Positions 37,792 to 47,579 are shown, numbered from the stretch's first letter. The stretch: DNA of 64,000 bases from Yersinia pekkanenii (GCF_001152565.1 NZ_CQAZ01000006.1:62001-126000); one strand, 5' to 3'. Translations and numbers: made by a program. Notes: generated by a model not told the origin, from the sequence alone.

Positions 37792-38873
37792 TAGAGACCC
37801 CGCTCACGTACCCAAGCCCGGACAACCTGATTTGGGCGAAGCTCGCCGGTACCTGCCGCAACTATCAGCTCACCGTCAGCCAGTCCAGAGGTCACTTGAA
37901 CGCCGTTCGCGGTAAGCTGACCCACCTGAACCTGACGTTCTTCAACATGCATCTGACCATCATCATTTTTGATGACCCAAACTCGCGCATCATTTAGTTG
38001 CGTGCTATCAGGGTTAAACACAGCTTCCACCGGTACCACAATGGTCGGATGGTCAGTGCCGGACAGACTGCCCGAATTAATTCTTACCCGGCCACTGATA
38101 CCTGAAAGCAATGGCATATCCGCCGGGCGCTTCATGGTCAGAGTGACCTGGAAGGTCTGAGAAGCCGAAGTGGTAGAAGTGGTATGCTCTTTATATTCCG
38201 CAATAAATTCGCGCCCTGGCATATGGTTAAGTAATACCGTTGGCTTGTAGTTACGATTACTGATGTCTAACGTGGTAAACAAGCGCTCTGGCACACTAAA
38301 CACCACATCCAGTGTATCCAGTGCACTTAATGTTGCAACTGCCTGACCCGGCGCCATTACCTGATGGTTGCGCACATTAACATTGGCAATAACGCCATCA
38401 AAAGGCGCGGTAATAGTGGCATCGCTGAGTTCTTTTTGCGCAATTTCCAAGGCTGCTCGTGCGGACTCCATCTCGGCGCGGCGGACATCCAACTCTGCGC
38501 GAGAGACAGCTCGTTGCCCTTGTAAGGTATTAAAACGGTTAAATTGATCCCGCGCCAGATTAAAGCTGGACTGTCTGTCTCTAACCCGTAGGTTCAAATC
38601 CGTGTCATTCAGCTTGGCGATGGTTTGGCCTTTTTTTACTTGCTCACCTTCGCGAACCAACAACTGTTCCAGTTGCCCACTGCGTTTAAAGGAGAGCTGG
38701 GTTTCATCACCCGCTTGTAGCCGTGCCGGGAAATAGCGAGTCCCATTTTGCCCGCTGTCTTCTACAGTAAATATTTTTACTGGACGTACGCTTTCTACGA
38801 CTTCGGGGGGAGTTCTGTCGCAAGCTGCGAGTAGAAACGTGAATAGCAGAGTGACTACTGTTTTTATCTTCAC
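37791..38873 (-). CDS. RND efflux periplasmic adaptor (membrane-fusion lipoprotein)
   Basis: A 360-aa adaptor linking the RND pump to an outer-membrane channel. The signal peptide ends in a lipobox (FLLAACDRTPP), so the mature protein is a lipoprotein. Lipoyl half-motifs LSFKRSGQLEQLLVREGEQV and ATITAPFDGVIANVNVR (here DATITAPFDG) flank a coiled-coil hairpin, QRAVSRAELDVRRAEMESA. A beta-barrel and membrane-proximal domain follow. It is the promoter-proximal gene of a two-gene operon with the pump. Confidence 0.94.
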   Translation of the reverse strand: MKIKTVVTLLFTFLLAACDRTPPEVVESVRPVKIFTVEDSGQNGTRYFPARLQAGDETQLSFKRSGQLEQLLVREGEQVKKGQTIAKLNDTDLNLRVRDRQSSFNLARDQFNRFNTLQGQRAVSRAELDVRRAEMESARAALEIAQKELSDATITAPFDGVIANVNVRNHQVMAPGQAVATLSALDTLDVVFSVPERLFTTLDISNRNYKPTVLLNHMPGREFIAEYKEHTTSTTSASQTFQVTLTMKRPADMPLLSGISGRVRINSGSLSGTDHPTIVVPVEAVFNPDSTQLNDARVWVIKNDDGQMHVEERQVQVGQLTANGVQVTSGLADGELIVAAGTGELRPNQVVRAWVRERGL

Positions 38874-39058
38874 TATAAGATCTCGTTGAGTCAGGTTTTA
38901 AAATTTATTGCAGATTAGTTATTCACACCTTTTATCTGTTTTGCGCACTAACGCTTTTATAAGTGTGATAAATAATCCCCCGGTAAAATAGATCAGCACA
39001 TTTAGCGCCTAAATGGGTAGTGTTATTTGCGCGAAAAGTAGAGATAAGTTCACGGAGA

Positions 39059-39112
39059 AATAGCCAATAGCGAAAGAGCGTTACTCTGCTACTCGCTATC
39101 GGCTATTTTTTA
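39059..39112 (+). terminator. Orphan plus-strand intrinsic terminator
   Basis: AATAGCC-A-ATAGCG (39059-39072) pairs with CGCTAT-C-GGCTATT (39094-39107) with one mismatch, then TTTTTT to 39111. No plus-strand gene lies upstream; the nearest genes on both sides are minus strand. In the reverse direction the hairpin is followed by a poor U-tract. It could end arcA read-through weakly, or an unannotated plus-strand small RNA from about 38940. Confidence 0.6.
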
Positions 39113-39125
39113 ATCACAATTCCGT

Positions 39126-39247
39126 TATACCCTAAATAATTCGAGTTGCAGGAAGGCGGCAATTGAGCTAATCCCCAGGGGCTGACTCCAGTCAGTGATT
39201 CGGGTGAGTACGCGCAGCTAACAACCCTGTGGCTTCAAGGCCGCAAA
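39126..39247 (+). repeat. ERIC-type repeat, first of a tandem pair
   Basis: TATACCCTAAATAATTCGAG, GGAAGGCGGCAATTGAG, CAGTCAGTGATTCGGGTGAG and GTGGCTTCAAGGCCGC in ERIC order. Lies between the RND operon promoter and arcA. Confidence 0.8.
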
Positions 39248-39249
39248 GC

Positions 39250-39373
39250 ATCCCCAAAGTCATTGGAGTCACAGGTAGGCTGCCAGCAAACGACTCCCGA
39301 TGAGCTGACTCCAAGTCAGTGATTCGGGTGAGTACGCGCAGCTAACAACCCTGTAGCTTCAAGGCCGCAGGGG
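39250..39373 (+). repeat. ERIC-type repeat, second of a tandem pair, abutting the arcA stop codon
   Basis: CCCCAAAGTCATTGGAGTC, AAGTCAGTGATTCGGGTGAG and CTGTAGCTTCAAGGCCGC. The core shared with the first copy is near-identical (GTGAGTACGCGCAGCTAACA in both). It ends 1 nt before the arcA stop codon, so it forms the arcA mRNA 3' end. Confidence 0.8.
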
Positions 39374-39374
39374 A

Positions 39375-40658
39375 TTAATAATCGACGGCATCCCGGGTAA
39401 TTGGGCAAGTCATACAGTGACCGCCCCCACGCCCACGGCCTAATTCGCTGCCAACGATTTCAATCACTTCCACCCCTTCTTTACGCAACTGGGTGTTAGT
39501 TTTGGTATTGCGGTCATAAGCCATAACCACACCCGGAGACAGCGCTACCATGTTGTTACCACTGTCCCATTGCTGACGCTCGGTGTCGTAATCGTTACCT
39601 TCGGTCTCCACTACCCGCAGTTTTTTCAGGTTCAATGCCCCGGCAACCGCGTCAATAAAGCTGCCTTTATCGCGACTTAACTTGATACCGGTTGGGCCAT
39701 TATCAGGGCGCAGTGAGAAGGTTTGGATCTGATTCACAATCGCCGGATATAACGTCACAACATCGCGGTCACAGAAGGTGAACACGGTATCCAGATGCAT
39801 GGCAGCACGCAATTTAGGCATGGCTGCAATCATCACGCGCTCCACCTGCCCTGCACTATCTTTAAACAGCGATTGTGCTAACTGGGTAATCGCCTGGTGA
39901 GACGTTCGCTCACTCATGCCGATTAATACCGTTTTATTGCCAATCGGCATCACATCGCCCCCTTCCAGGGTCGCGCTACCGTGATGCTGCGTCGGGTCAC
40001 CCCACCAAACTTTCACATTGGCATCGCCAAAATCCGGGTGGAATTTATAGATAGCGCTGGTCAGGATGGTTTCTTCATGACGCGCTGGCCAGTACAACGG
40101 GTTCAGCGTCACACCACCGTAAATCCAGCAGGTGGTATCACGGGTATATAAGGTATTAGGCAACGGCGGTAACAGATATTCAGTGATACCCACCGCTTCA
40201 CGGATCAACTTCAACTCTTCTTTGTCGCACTTGCCGTCGTTATGCAGTTCAGTGGTCGATAAACCACCAATCAGTACTTCAGCTAACACCCGCGGCTTCA
40301 GACTTTCCAGATAGCTGCGGGTTTCTTGCAAAATGCCCAGTGACACTTCATTTGGCACAATTTGCTGATCCAGGATCCACTTTTTCGCCGCCGGAATGGC
40401 CACAGTCTCAGCCAGCAAATTATGCATCTCAACCACATCAACACCACGTTCACGCATTTTGGTCATAAAATCGAAGTGGTCGCGCTTGGCTCTTTCTACC
40501 CACAGCACATCATCAAATAATAATTCATCACAATTACTGGGTGTCAGGCGGTTATGGGCGCGACCAGGGGCGCAGACCATCACTTTATGCAGTTTCCCAA
40601 CTTCAGAATGAACGCCAAATTTGGTTTTAGCCTGGGCTTTCTTCGCTTTATCTGACAT
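39375..40658 (-). CDS. arcA: Arginine deiminase
   Basis: Hydrolyses L-arginine to citrulline and ammonia. The 427-aa protein has the guanidino-group-modifying active site: [14 protein letters not shown] (Asp), [11 protein letters not shown] (Glu), [15 protein letters not shown] (His) and the nucleophile Cys in [13 protein letters not shown] at the C-terminus. I start at 40658 ([12 protein letters not shown]) with GGAGT upstream. It is 15 bp downstream of arcD. No ornithine carbamoyltransferase (arcB) or carbamate kinase (arcC) gene is adjacent. Confidence 0.96.
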   Translation of the reverse strand: MSDKAKKAQAKTKFGVHSEVGKLHKVMVCAPGRAHNRLTPSNCDELLFDDVLWVERAKRDHFDFMTKMRERGVDVVEMHNLLAETVAIPAAKKWILDQQIVPNEVSLGILQETRSYLESLKPRVLAEVLIGGLSTTELHNDGKCDKEELKLIREAVGITEYLLPPLPNTLYTRDTTCWIYGGVTLNPLYWPARHEETILTSAIYKFHPDFGDANVKVWWGDPTQHHGSATLEGGDVMPIGNKTVLIGMSERTSHQAITQLAQSLFKDSAGQVERVMIAAMPKLRAAMHLDTVFTFCDRDVVTLYPAIVNQIQTFSLRPDNGPTGIKLSRDKGSFIDAVAGALNLKKLRVVETEGNDYDTERQQWDSGNNMVALSPGVVMAYDRNTKTNTQLRKEGVEVIEIVGSELGRGRGGGHCMTCPITRDAVDY

Positions 40659-40673
40659 AAAAACTCCAATCAA

Positions 40674-42182
40674 TTATATGGTGATAATTCCGGTGGCGAT
40701 GCTATAAATCGCAGCAACCGCAGCAATAATCAGAACAATAAACAGTATTCTTTCGTAGCTATTAAAGGCTTTTTGATGCTGTTCACGTTTGGCAATTAGA
40801 TACAAAATTGTGCCGGGGCCGTAAATAATGGCCGACAGCAGCAAGTATTTCATGCCACCGGCGTAAATCATCAGTGCAGAGTAGAAAGTCGCAATAAGCG
40901 CAAAAATTAAATCTTTTCTGTGACCGCGGGCATTGGTGTCATAAGTCTCACCAGTCCAGGCCAGTTTTAGCCCGTAAGCTCCCACCAATAAATAAGGGAT
41001 CAGCGTCAATGAGCTGGTTAATTCCAACGCCAGTTGGAAAGCATAATCAGTAAACAAGGTCAGAATTAAGAACACTTGAATAAAGATATTGGTCAACCAA
41101 ACCGCGGCTGAAGGCACCGCATTACTGTTTTCAGTTCCGAAGATTTTTGGCATGCTTTTACTCTTGGCCGCAGAGAACAGCACTTCCGCTGCCAACAGTG
41201 ACCATGATAAATAAGCACCCAACACCGAGATGATCAGGCCAATACTGATGAAGATAGCTCCCCAGCGGCCCACTATCGCTTCCAGTACACCGGCCATTGA
41301 TGGCTGACGTAACGCGGCCAAATCAGGACGTAACATCACACCGTAAGACAACATGGTGATCAGTACCAACAGGCACAATACACCGATGAAGCCCAGCACC
41401 GTTGCAATACCGACATGGCTACGTTCTTTGGCATAACGTGAATAAACGCTTGCCCCTTCGATACCCAGGAATACAAATACGGTGACCAGCATGGTACTAC
41501 GCACCTGAGAGAATAAAGATTCAGGCTCAGTAACCGGCGCCATGACGGCCGCTGCATGGCCAACATAGCCGTAGTCATTCAGGTGGGATAAATCGACACT
41601 TTTAATCACATCTGGCGTGCCCCAGAAGTTCAAGGCGAACACATCGCCTTTAAAGGCAAAAATCAACACAATGACGAAAATGAAGATAGGAATTATTTTG
41701 GCAAAGGTCGCAATGGTATTAATTGCCGCCGCTTCTTTAACACCCCGTAATATCAGGATATGGAATCCCCATAAAATGACGGAGGCCACTAATACCGCAG
41801 GAATGGTATTGCCATCACCAAATATAGGGAAGAAGGCCCCTAAAGTTGATTTAATCAGCACAAAGTAAGAAACGTTACCAATACAGGTACCGGCCCAGAA
41901 GCCTAATGCAGAGGCGAAACCAAGATAATCGCCGAAGCCTTCTTTTGCGTAAATAAATACGCCAGAATCAAGATTAGGTTTACGCTGTGCTAATGTTTGG
42001 AAAACAAACGCCAGCATTAACATACCGCCACCGGCGATACACCAGGCGATCAATGCGCCGAACCCACCCGTTGCACGCCCGAAGGTCGCCGGTAACGAAA
42101 ATATACCGGCCCCGATCATTGAACCGACCACCAATGAGGTAAGGGCCGGTAAAGATAATTTATTGGTTGTTGAATTGGCCAT
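40674..42182 (-). CDS. arcD: Arginine/ornithine antiporter-type APC transporter
   Basis: A 502-aa APC-superfamily protein with about 12 helices. VVGSMIGAGIFSLPATFGRA is the helix-1 substrate loop, GVFIYAKEGFGDYLGFASA follows, and the middle has GIEGASVYSRYAKERSHVG. This fits the ArcD/YdgI basic amino acid exchangers (arginine in, ornithine or citrulline out). First gene of the arcD-arcA operon. A perfect palindrome lies 42 bp upstream and about 900 bp of non-coding DNA precedes it. Confidence 0.9.
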   Translation of the reverse strand: MANSTTNKLSLPALTSLVVGSMIGAGIFSLPATFGRATGGFGALIAWCIAGGGMLMLAFVFQTLAQRKPNLDSGVFIYAKEGFGDYLGFASALGFWAGTCIGNVSYFVLIKSTLGAFFPIFGDGNTIPAVLVASVILWGFHILILRGVKEAAAINTIATFAKIIPIFIFVIVLIFAFKGDVFALNFWGTPDVIKSVDLSHLNDYGYVGHAAAVMAPVTEPESLFSQVRSTMLVTVFVFLGIEGASVYSRYAKERSHVGIATVLGFIGVLCLLVLITMLSYGVMLRPDLAALRQPSMAGVLEAIVGRWGAIFISIGLIISVLGAYLSWSLLAAEVLFSAAKSKSMPKIFGTENSNAVPSAAVWLTNIFIQVFLILTLFTDYAFQLALELTSSLTLIPYLLVGAYGLKLAWTGETYDTNARGHRKDLIFALIATFYSALMIYAGGMKYLLLSAIIYGPGTILYLIAKREQHQKAFNSYERILFIVLIIAAVAAIYSIATGIITI

Positions 42183-42223
42183 AATGCTCTCAATGACATT
42201 GGATAAATTAAGTTACAAATGTT

Positions 42224-42250
42224 GAATCTGTTTATCCCATAAACAGATTC
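42224..42250. promoter_or_regulatory. Perfect 12-bp palindrome in the arcD leader
   Basis: GAATCTGTTTAT, three-nt loop CCC, ATAAACAGATTC. The near edge is 42 bp upstream of the arcD ATG on the minus strand. Could be an operator or a leader hairpin; the tight 3-nt loop suits RNA, the symmetry suits a dimeric repressor. Confidence 0.6.
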
Positions 42251-43043
42251 ACCCAAACCCACTTATCGACATAAATACATAGTTATCATAGTACTCTTTA
42301 AAACTATTGCATAATTGTGGGAAAGTAGACCAAGTCTTACAATATACCAATTGTTGCAAAAATTATCACCTACATCGGAATGTTTCTACCGTGATCAAAG
42401 TCATCATTTTGTATATAAAGTCAATCGTCTATTAGTTTAATTCACTGCATCCCACCCATTTCATGGGCATAGACATCTGTTTTTTTAGGTGGGTTATTTA
42501 AAATAACCCCAAAATGCTAATTTATTTAAAAACTCATCGTAGATAAGAATGTATATCATCTTGCGATATATAAATATATAGTCTAGAGTTAAAGATTGAC
42601 CATTGATGATATAATAAAAAACTGTTTGTTTTCAATATGTTACATACAGTGCTTTTTCCATAAAAATAGTCCATATCTTATAAAAACTTTCTATTAATTC
42701 ACCTTTATCATCTTACTAGCCCCCTTAACCAGTGCCATAATTAGATGTTCACAAGACGTCTCCACTAGATTTTTATTTAAAGGTATCGTTAGAAAACTTG
42801 ATGTTTAATGCTGAATAATCTGATAAGCAATGGGATGGTATCGATGAAATAACATAAGATTTATCTTAGCCTATCGTCATATTATTCTCTGCAGAAAAAT
42901 AAAAGTTAAATAAAATATATGGATTTAGTGCATTAAATTCACATTTTATTCATCATCCTCCCATCCAAATGAGCATGCTGGCTATTTTTTAAATTATCGT
43001 AATCAGCCATAACCTTAGCAACGTTGTATGAAAATATCGTGGT

Positions 43044-43078
43044 GCAACGAAACACGGCTCCCATTAGGAAGCCGTTGC
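43044..43078 (-). terminator. Hairpin downstream of waaL
   Basis: On the minus strand ACGGCT, 10-nt loop, AGCCGT (43054-43075), followed by GTGTTTCGTT. It starts about 31 nt after the waaL stop. The U-tract is interrupted, so termination may be partial. Confidence 0.5.
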
Positions 43079-43108
43079 TTAGGACATTATATTCGCGGTA
43101 AATGTACG

Positions 43109-44353
43109 CTATTCGGTTAGCTGCTTATCCGATAGTTGCTGAGTACCTGCCACTGAATAACCCGCCAAAATTGCTACAAAGATCATAAATAGATGGCCTT
43201 CAGAGGAATCTAGCAGGAATGAGTTAAAGAAATTACACGCCATATAGCTGGTTAAGACTGCCAGTAACACATTGCGTAAAATGGGTGTTTGTTGCCAAAT
43301 CGCGCGATAACAACAGACAATCCATGCCAGGAAGATAATCAGACCAACCACACCTGATTGGATGGTTTCCAACAGATATTGGTTATGTGGATTATTAATT
43401 TTGTAATTGGCTTTCGGATTTTCATAATAGAAGCCACCGGCACCGTGACCCAGCATCGGTGATTGTTTAATTAACCGAACGGCCTCAATGGCAAAAGCTG
43501 AACGTTGTCCCATTGACGAACGGCAAGCATCATTGACATTGCCGGTGGATGCAGCCATACAGATTTTTATCTCATCAACGCCCTGTACGATACGGGAAGT
43601 CGCCTTATTAGGGATCACCAGCAGCGCAGTAAACGCCACCGCCCCCAGTGCAACCAATAACCAACGTTGGCGGCTGCCCAGCGAGAAGAACAACCACATA
43701 CCTAATCCAACCACCAGCGCGACATAACCGGTGCGCCCCAGCACCAGGAACAGAATACTGTAGCTGGCAGCCGCGACAAGCAGGCCATAACCCCAGCGCT
43801 TCCACCCCTGATTTTTGAAGGCTAGCGCCAGCCACAGCATGGCAGCTAAAGCCATAAAGAAGTTTTGGGTGATTTGTAGTTTAAAAATGGTTGGATTGGT
43901 TGGGTCCACATTCCCAATTGGAATGTGTAATACCCCGACGGCTAGTGTACCAATCAATGCCACTGCATTAGCCACTAAAAAACCGATACAGAACAGTTTT
44001 ACCCATCGTGGCTGGTTCACAAAGAACAGGGCCAGTGGCAGGATATAAAGAAGTTTCTTATATTTCCCTACCATATCCGGGCCATAGCTGTTGTGCGAGA
44101 ACAGCAGTGACAATGCCAACAGTGCAAACATGACGGCAGGTAAGTAAATCAGAGGATTAGTTAGTAATGGTTTAAATTGCAGTGAGTTACGGTTAACAAT
44201 CAGACAAATCAGGATGAGAACCAAGGATATATTGATCAATGAACTGGATGTCGGTAAGGAAATACCCAGCAGCAATGCCGCCATACCGCCCAGTATTTCA
44301 CGGCGCAGGTTAACCGGGATAGTGGCCGGCAAAGAAGTCGATGGGATTGTCAT
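43109..44353 (-). CDS. waaL: O-antigen ligase (WaaL-type, Wzy_C domain)
   Basis: A 414-aa polytopic inner-membrane protein with 10 or more helices. The large periplasmic loop has the conserved MLGHGAGGFYYENP and NNPHNQYLLETIQSGVVGL (catalytic His), the signature of O-antigen ligases and Wzy polymerases. Arg/Lys-rich RILVP-type upstream loops are present (SRIVQGVDEIK). The adjacent heptosyltransferase gene favours ligase, joining O-polysaccharide to lipid A-core, over polymerase. Confidence 0.85.
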   Translation of the reverse strand: MTIPSTSLPATIPVNLRREILGGMAALLLGISLPTSSSLINISLVLILICLIVNRNSLQFKPLLTNPLIYLPAVMFALLALSLLFSHNSYGPDMVGKYKKLLYILPLALFFVNQPRWVKLFCIGFLVANAVALIGTLAVGVLHIPIGNVDPTNPTIFKLQITQNFFMALAAMLWLALAFKNQGWKRWGYGLLVAAASYSILFLVLGRTGYVALVVGLGMWLFFSLGSRQRWLLVALGAVAFTALLVIPNKATSRIVQGVDEIKICMAASTGNVNDACRSSMGQRSAFAIEAVRLIKQSPMLGHGAGGFYYENPKANYKINNPHNQYLLETIQSGVVGLIIFLAWIVCCYRAIWQQTPILRNVLLAVLTSYMACNFFNSFLLDSSEGHLFMIFVAILAGYSVAGTQQLSDKQLTE

Positions 44354-44415
44354 AATTCTCTCAGCTTAGGCTGGTTGGGGGAATAAAGTACTGATACAGA
44401 CTCGTTACTCGCACA

Positions 44416-45648
44416 TTACTGGCTTTGAGCACGCCAGGAGTCAACTGCATCGATGACGTCGTTCACTGGAATGGCATTCAGATAGCGATCGGTGGTGTCA
44501 GTATCTATCTCGTTAGGGTGCGGTAAAGTACGGTAATGCCCGGCCCATAAAAGGGTATGTGGGGCCTGCCACGGATGCCATTGATTAAGATTGCTGGGGC
44601 CAAATAGCACCACTGCAGGGGTTTGCAGGGCCGCTGCCATATGCATTGCCACTGAATCGACACCAATAAAGAGCTTAGCGTTATCGATCAATACCGCCAA
44701 TTCCGGCAGAGCCAAAAGACCCGACAAATTAACCACTTTTTCAGGTTGCGTGCATCCTGCAATAATTTCAGCGATATAGTCCAGTTCGGCTTGGTCTTTA
44801 CCGCCGGTCAGGAGAACCGTTTCACCCTGTTCGGTGAGATGGTTGATCAAGTGGCTGAATGATTCGCTGGCCCAGGTTTTGAATTTCCAACGGGCAGAAG
44901 GTTGAATCAATATGTAGTCATCAATATTACGTTGCTGACACAGCTGTTTTACCCGCTCAGCATCCTGTGGGCCATAAGCCATGGTGACATCGGTTCTGAT
45001 ATCAGTCAGTTGCAGCGGCGCAAGGATATCCAGATTATTGAGTACGGTGTGCCGCTCAGCGGCATTGGGGATATCCACCAAAGTGGAATGGCAGTAACGC
45101 CATAGCCAGGTGTCGCGTTTTGGGTAATGAAAACCAATACTGAAGCCGGGCTTTAATAAACGACAATATGCTGCGGCCCGCCACTGATCGGATAAATTGA
45201 GGATCAGATCATAGTGATGCTCTTTCAAGGCATTAAACAGCGTTTTTTCACCCCTGATTTGTGCTTTTAAGCCCGCATGTTTGAGGCCACGATCTACAAT
45301 AAACGCATGATTAACTGTTTTATTCTCTCGCAGCATCTCTTGCGTTCCGCCATACAGCAGTACGTCGATTTTCGCCTGCGGGTAATTAGCTTTTAGCGTG
45401 CTCAGTAACGGCGTAGTGAGCAGGACATCGCCGAAATGGCGTAATTTAATGACCAAAATGCGCTGAACATTGTCTTTCTCCCGCAGTGTATCCGGTAGGT
45501 TATATGCCCCTTGGTGGGCAGTAGGAACAGGAGCAGAAGGTTGCCCGGCAGGTGATTCTGTCTTATTTGATGTATTCATCATAGGATGCGCCATCATCGG
45601 CAACGAAAGAGGGGGAATCATGCTATCCAAGTGTTTACTGCATGGCAA
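44416..45648 (-). CDS. LPS core heptosyltransferase (WaaQ-like, GT9)
   Basis: A GT9-family heptosyltransferase, up to 410 aa. ILVIKLRHFGDVLLTTPLLS (acceptor loop) starts near residue 64. LNLSDQWRAAAYCRLLKPG, IQPSARWKFKTW and the donor-binding FIGVDSVAMHMAAALQTPAV, then LFGPSNLNQWHPW, follow. These are features of WaaQ/RfaQ (heptose III). The first about 60 residues are Pro/Ser/Met-rich with several Met codons (45648, 45621, about 45588). None has a convincing ribosome binding site, so the true start is uncertain. Operon with waaL. Confidence 0.85.
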   Translation of the reverse strand: MPCSKHLDSMIPPLSLPMMAHPMMNTSNKTESPAGQPSAPVPTAHQGAYNLPDTLREKDNVQRILVIKLRHFGDVLLTTPLLSTLKANYPQAKIDVLLYGGTQEMLRENKTVNHAFIVDRGLKHAGLKAQIRGEKTLFNALKEHHYDLILNLSDQWRAAAYCRLLKPGFSIGFHYPKRDTWLWRYCHSTLVDIPNAAERHTVLNNLDILAPLQLTDIRTDVTMAYGPQDAERVKQLCQQRNIDDYILIQPSARWKFKTWASESFSHLINHLTEQGETVLLTGGKDQAELDYIAEIIAGCTQPEKVVNLSGLLALPELAVLIDNAKLFIGVDSVAMHMAAALQTPAVVLFGPSNLNQWHPWQAPHTLLWAGHYRTLPHPNEIDTDTTDRYLNAIPVNDVIDAVDSWRAQSQ

Positions 45649-45683
45649 TTCTTTATTTGGTTAGCCCGCTCGTATATCGTGGG

Positions 45684-45757
45684 CGACGGGTTGACCGCAC
45701 CTAGGGGCGCTCCGGCGACTGACGTCGCTACGACCCCAACGGCACGTTTCCCCGTCG
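45684..45757. repeat. GC-rich nested inverted repeat (REP-like)
   Basis: CGACGGG (45684-45690) pairs with CCCGTCG (45751-45757). Inside, GCGAC-TGAC-GTCGC (45715-45728) is a further hairpin, and GGGG/CCCC segments can pair. This is a compact structured element between convergent-spaced genes and is GC-richer than its surroundings. Confidence 0.5.
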
Positions 45758-45801
45758 ACTATTATCTGAGTTGTCTGTTCTTATCAAACAATAAAACCAA
45801 T

Positions 45802-45998
45802 CGACGTTATCAGCGCAGGCAGCTTGAGCACTGCCCCGAAGCTCAAGCTGGCAAGTAAGATAGTCAATTAGACAAAATTGACGTTATCGGCGCAGGCAGA
45901 TTGAGTGCGGACAGCGCGCAAGAACCGGAGCATACACAAGTATGTGACGGTGATGAGCACTGCCCCGAAGCTCAAGCTGGCAAGTAAGATAGTCAATT
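45802..45998. repeat. Partial tandem duplication next to lsrK
   Basis: A 44-bp block starting GAGCACTGCCCCGAAGCTCA and ending AAGATAGTCAATT occurs identically at 45826-45869 and 45955-45998. The sequence GACGTTATC(A/G)GCGCAGGCAG occurs at 45803 and 45880. The second 44-bp copy ends one base before the lsrK stop codon region (45999). Confidence 0.85.
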
Positions 45999-47579
45999 TT
46001 AGAGACCGGGCGCTTTCCATAAAGAGGTCGTCAGCCCACTATCCACCAGCGTCAACTGATCGGTATACACTGCTTGCCAGTTTACTTTCGCCGCCTGATA
46101 CAGGGCCTGATGTTCAATATTCGGCGTGAACTCCCGCTCCCAGCGCACCAGTTGTTCACCGGTTTTGTCCAGTGCTTCATATAGCCCGATACCGACACCC
46201 GCAGCGATAGCGCAACCTAACGCAGTGGCTTCTTTGACCACCGGCACCCGAACCGGAACCCCCGTCACATCGGCCAGAATTTGGCTCCACAGTTTGCCTT
46301 TTGCCCCTCCCCCGGCAAATACCACAGAAGAGGCTTTGACGCCGGAGAATTCTGCAATTTGTGCCAAATTACAGGCCGAGACTATGGCGGCATTCTCTTC
46401 CAGTGCGCGGAATAAGGTGGCTTTATTGCATTTTTCAGGATCAAGGGAGAGGTTAATAAATGAGGGTGCGGCGTGATACCAAGATTTAAAGCGCATCACA
46501 TCAGAGAAGATAGGCATTACCCCATAAGCACCTGCCGGTACGCGGGCGGCCATATCTTCCAGCAAGCTGTAGGTATCTATTCCCAATCGCTGCGCCATTA
46601 ATTTTTCTTCAGCGCAAAACGCATCACGGAACCAACGCATGGTCAGGCCAGTAAAGAAGCTGATGGATTCTGCCTGCACCATACCGGGGATAACATGCGG
46701 GTTAATGCGGGTATTCATATTGGGATCGGTAATCGGCTTCGGCAAGTTAACCACTTGCTGCCAGAAGCTGCCGCCCAATACCGCCGTCTGGCCCGGCTGT
46801 ACTACTCCCAGCCCTAAACAACCGAGTTGTACATCCCCACCCCCCATCACTACCGGCGTTCCGGCCAGCAACCCACACTCCTCTGCGGCCTGTGCCGTAA
46901 CATGGCCGAGCAAAGTCCCGGTTTCTTTGACTGGCGATAAGATATCGGCACGTAGCCCCGCCATTTCCAGCAAGTTCGGTTGCCAGTTACGGGTGACTAA
47001 ATCCAGCATTCCGGTGGTACCGGCATTGGAGGGATCAACCGCCAATTCGCCACTGAGCATATTGGCTAGCCAGTCGCTTATCATGGTTAAGGTGCCTGCC
47101 TGACGATAGATATCCGGGCGGTAATGCGCTAACCACAGTAAGCGGGGCATGGCACTCAGGGCCAAGGTCTGACCCGAACACTGATAAACCTCAAATTCAA
47201 ATTCATTATTGTGCAGCTCTTTCAGCTCACTGACTTCACGGCTGGCACGAGCATCGACATTAGCACAGGCCCAGATAGGTTTACCGCTGCGGTCATAGAG
47301 CACAATACCCTCACGCATTGAACAGGCCGCAACAGCACGGATAGCACTTGCGGGTAGCTTGGCCTGATGCAATGCCTGACGGATGCACTGACAGGTCAGC
47401 TTCCAGTTGGTGGTTAAATCAAACTCCATCGACCCTGGAACATCAGGTACCGGTAAATGTAGCCACTCAGCCTGCCCGGCGGCTATCTGATGACCATTAA
47501 GATCAAATATCACAGCCCGAACACTGCCGGTGCCTGCATCCAAAGCCATCAGGTATTCAGCCGATGAGAGTTGATTCAT
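45999..47579 (-). CDS. lsrK: Autoinducer-2 kinase LsrK
   Basis: Phosphorylates imported AI-2 so that it is retained and can bind LsrR. It is a 526-aa FGGY-family carbohydrate kinase. The N-terminal [18 protein letters not shown] phosphate loop is present, and [27 protein letters not shown], and the C-terminal [19 protein letters not shown] with [18 protein letters not shown] all match FGGY kinases of the LsrK group. Downstream of lsrR on the minus strand, as in other enterics. Confidence 0.96.
   Translation of the reverse strand: MNQLSSAEYLMALDAGTGSVRAVIFDLNGHQIAAGQAEWLHLPVPDVPGSMEFDLTTNWKLTCQCIRQALHQAKLPASAIRAVAACSMREGIVLYDRSGKPIWACANVDARASREVSELKELHNNEFEFEVYQCSGQTLALSAMPRLLWLAHYRPDIYRQAGTLTMISDWLANMLSGELAVDPSNAGTTGMLDLVTRNWQPNLLEMAGLRADILSPVKETGTLLGHVTAQAAEECGLLAGTPVVMGGGDVQLGCLGLGVVQPGQTAVLGGSFWQQVVNLPKPITDPNMNTRINPHVIPGMVQAESISFFTGLTMRWFRDAFCAEEKLMAQRLGIDTYSLLEDMAARVPAGAYGVMPIFSDVMRFKSWYHAAPSFINLSLDPEKCNKATLFRALEENAAIVSACNLAQIAEFSGVKASSVVFAGGGAKGKLWSQILADVTGVPVRVPVVKEATALGCAIAAGVGIGLYEALDKTGEQLVRWEREFTPNIEHQALYQAAKVNWQAVYTDQLTLVDSGLTTSLWKAPGL

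Larger units (their letters stand above)
42183..43108. other. 926-bp AT-rich non-coding region upstream of arcD
   Basis: I find no open frame with a ribosome binding site or family match on either strand. It contains the arcD palindrome (42224-42250), an isolated 8-bp-stem palindrome GGGTTATTTAAAATAACCC (42491-42509) and the waaL-side hairpin near 43054. The length is unusual for an enteric intergenic region; eroded genes or a small RNA are possible. Confidence 0.55.

Noticed and set aside
39126-39373. CRISPR-like repeats near arcA
   Set aside because: The two copies are full ERIC palindromes, not short repeats with unique spacers; no cas genes.
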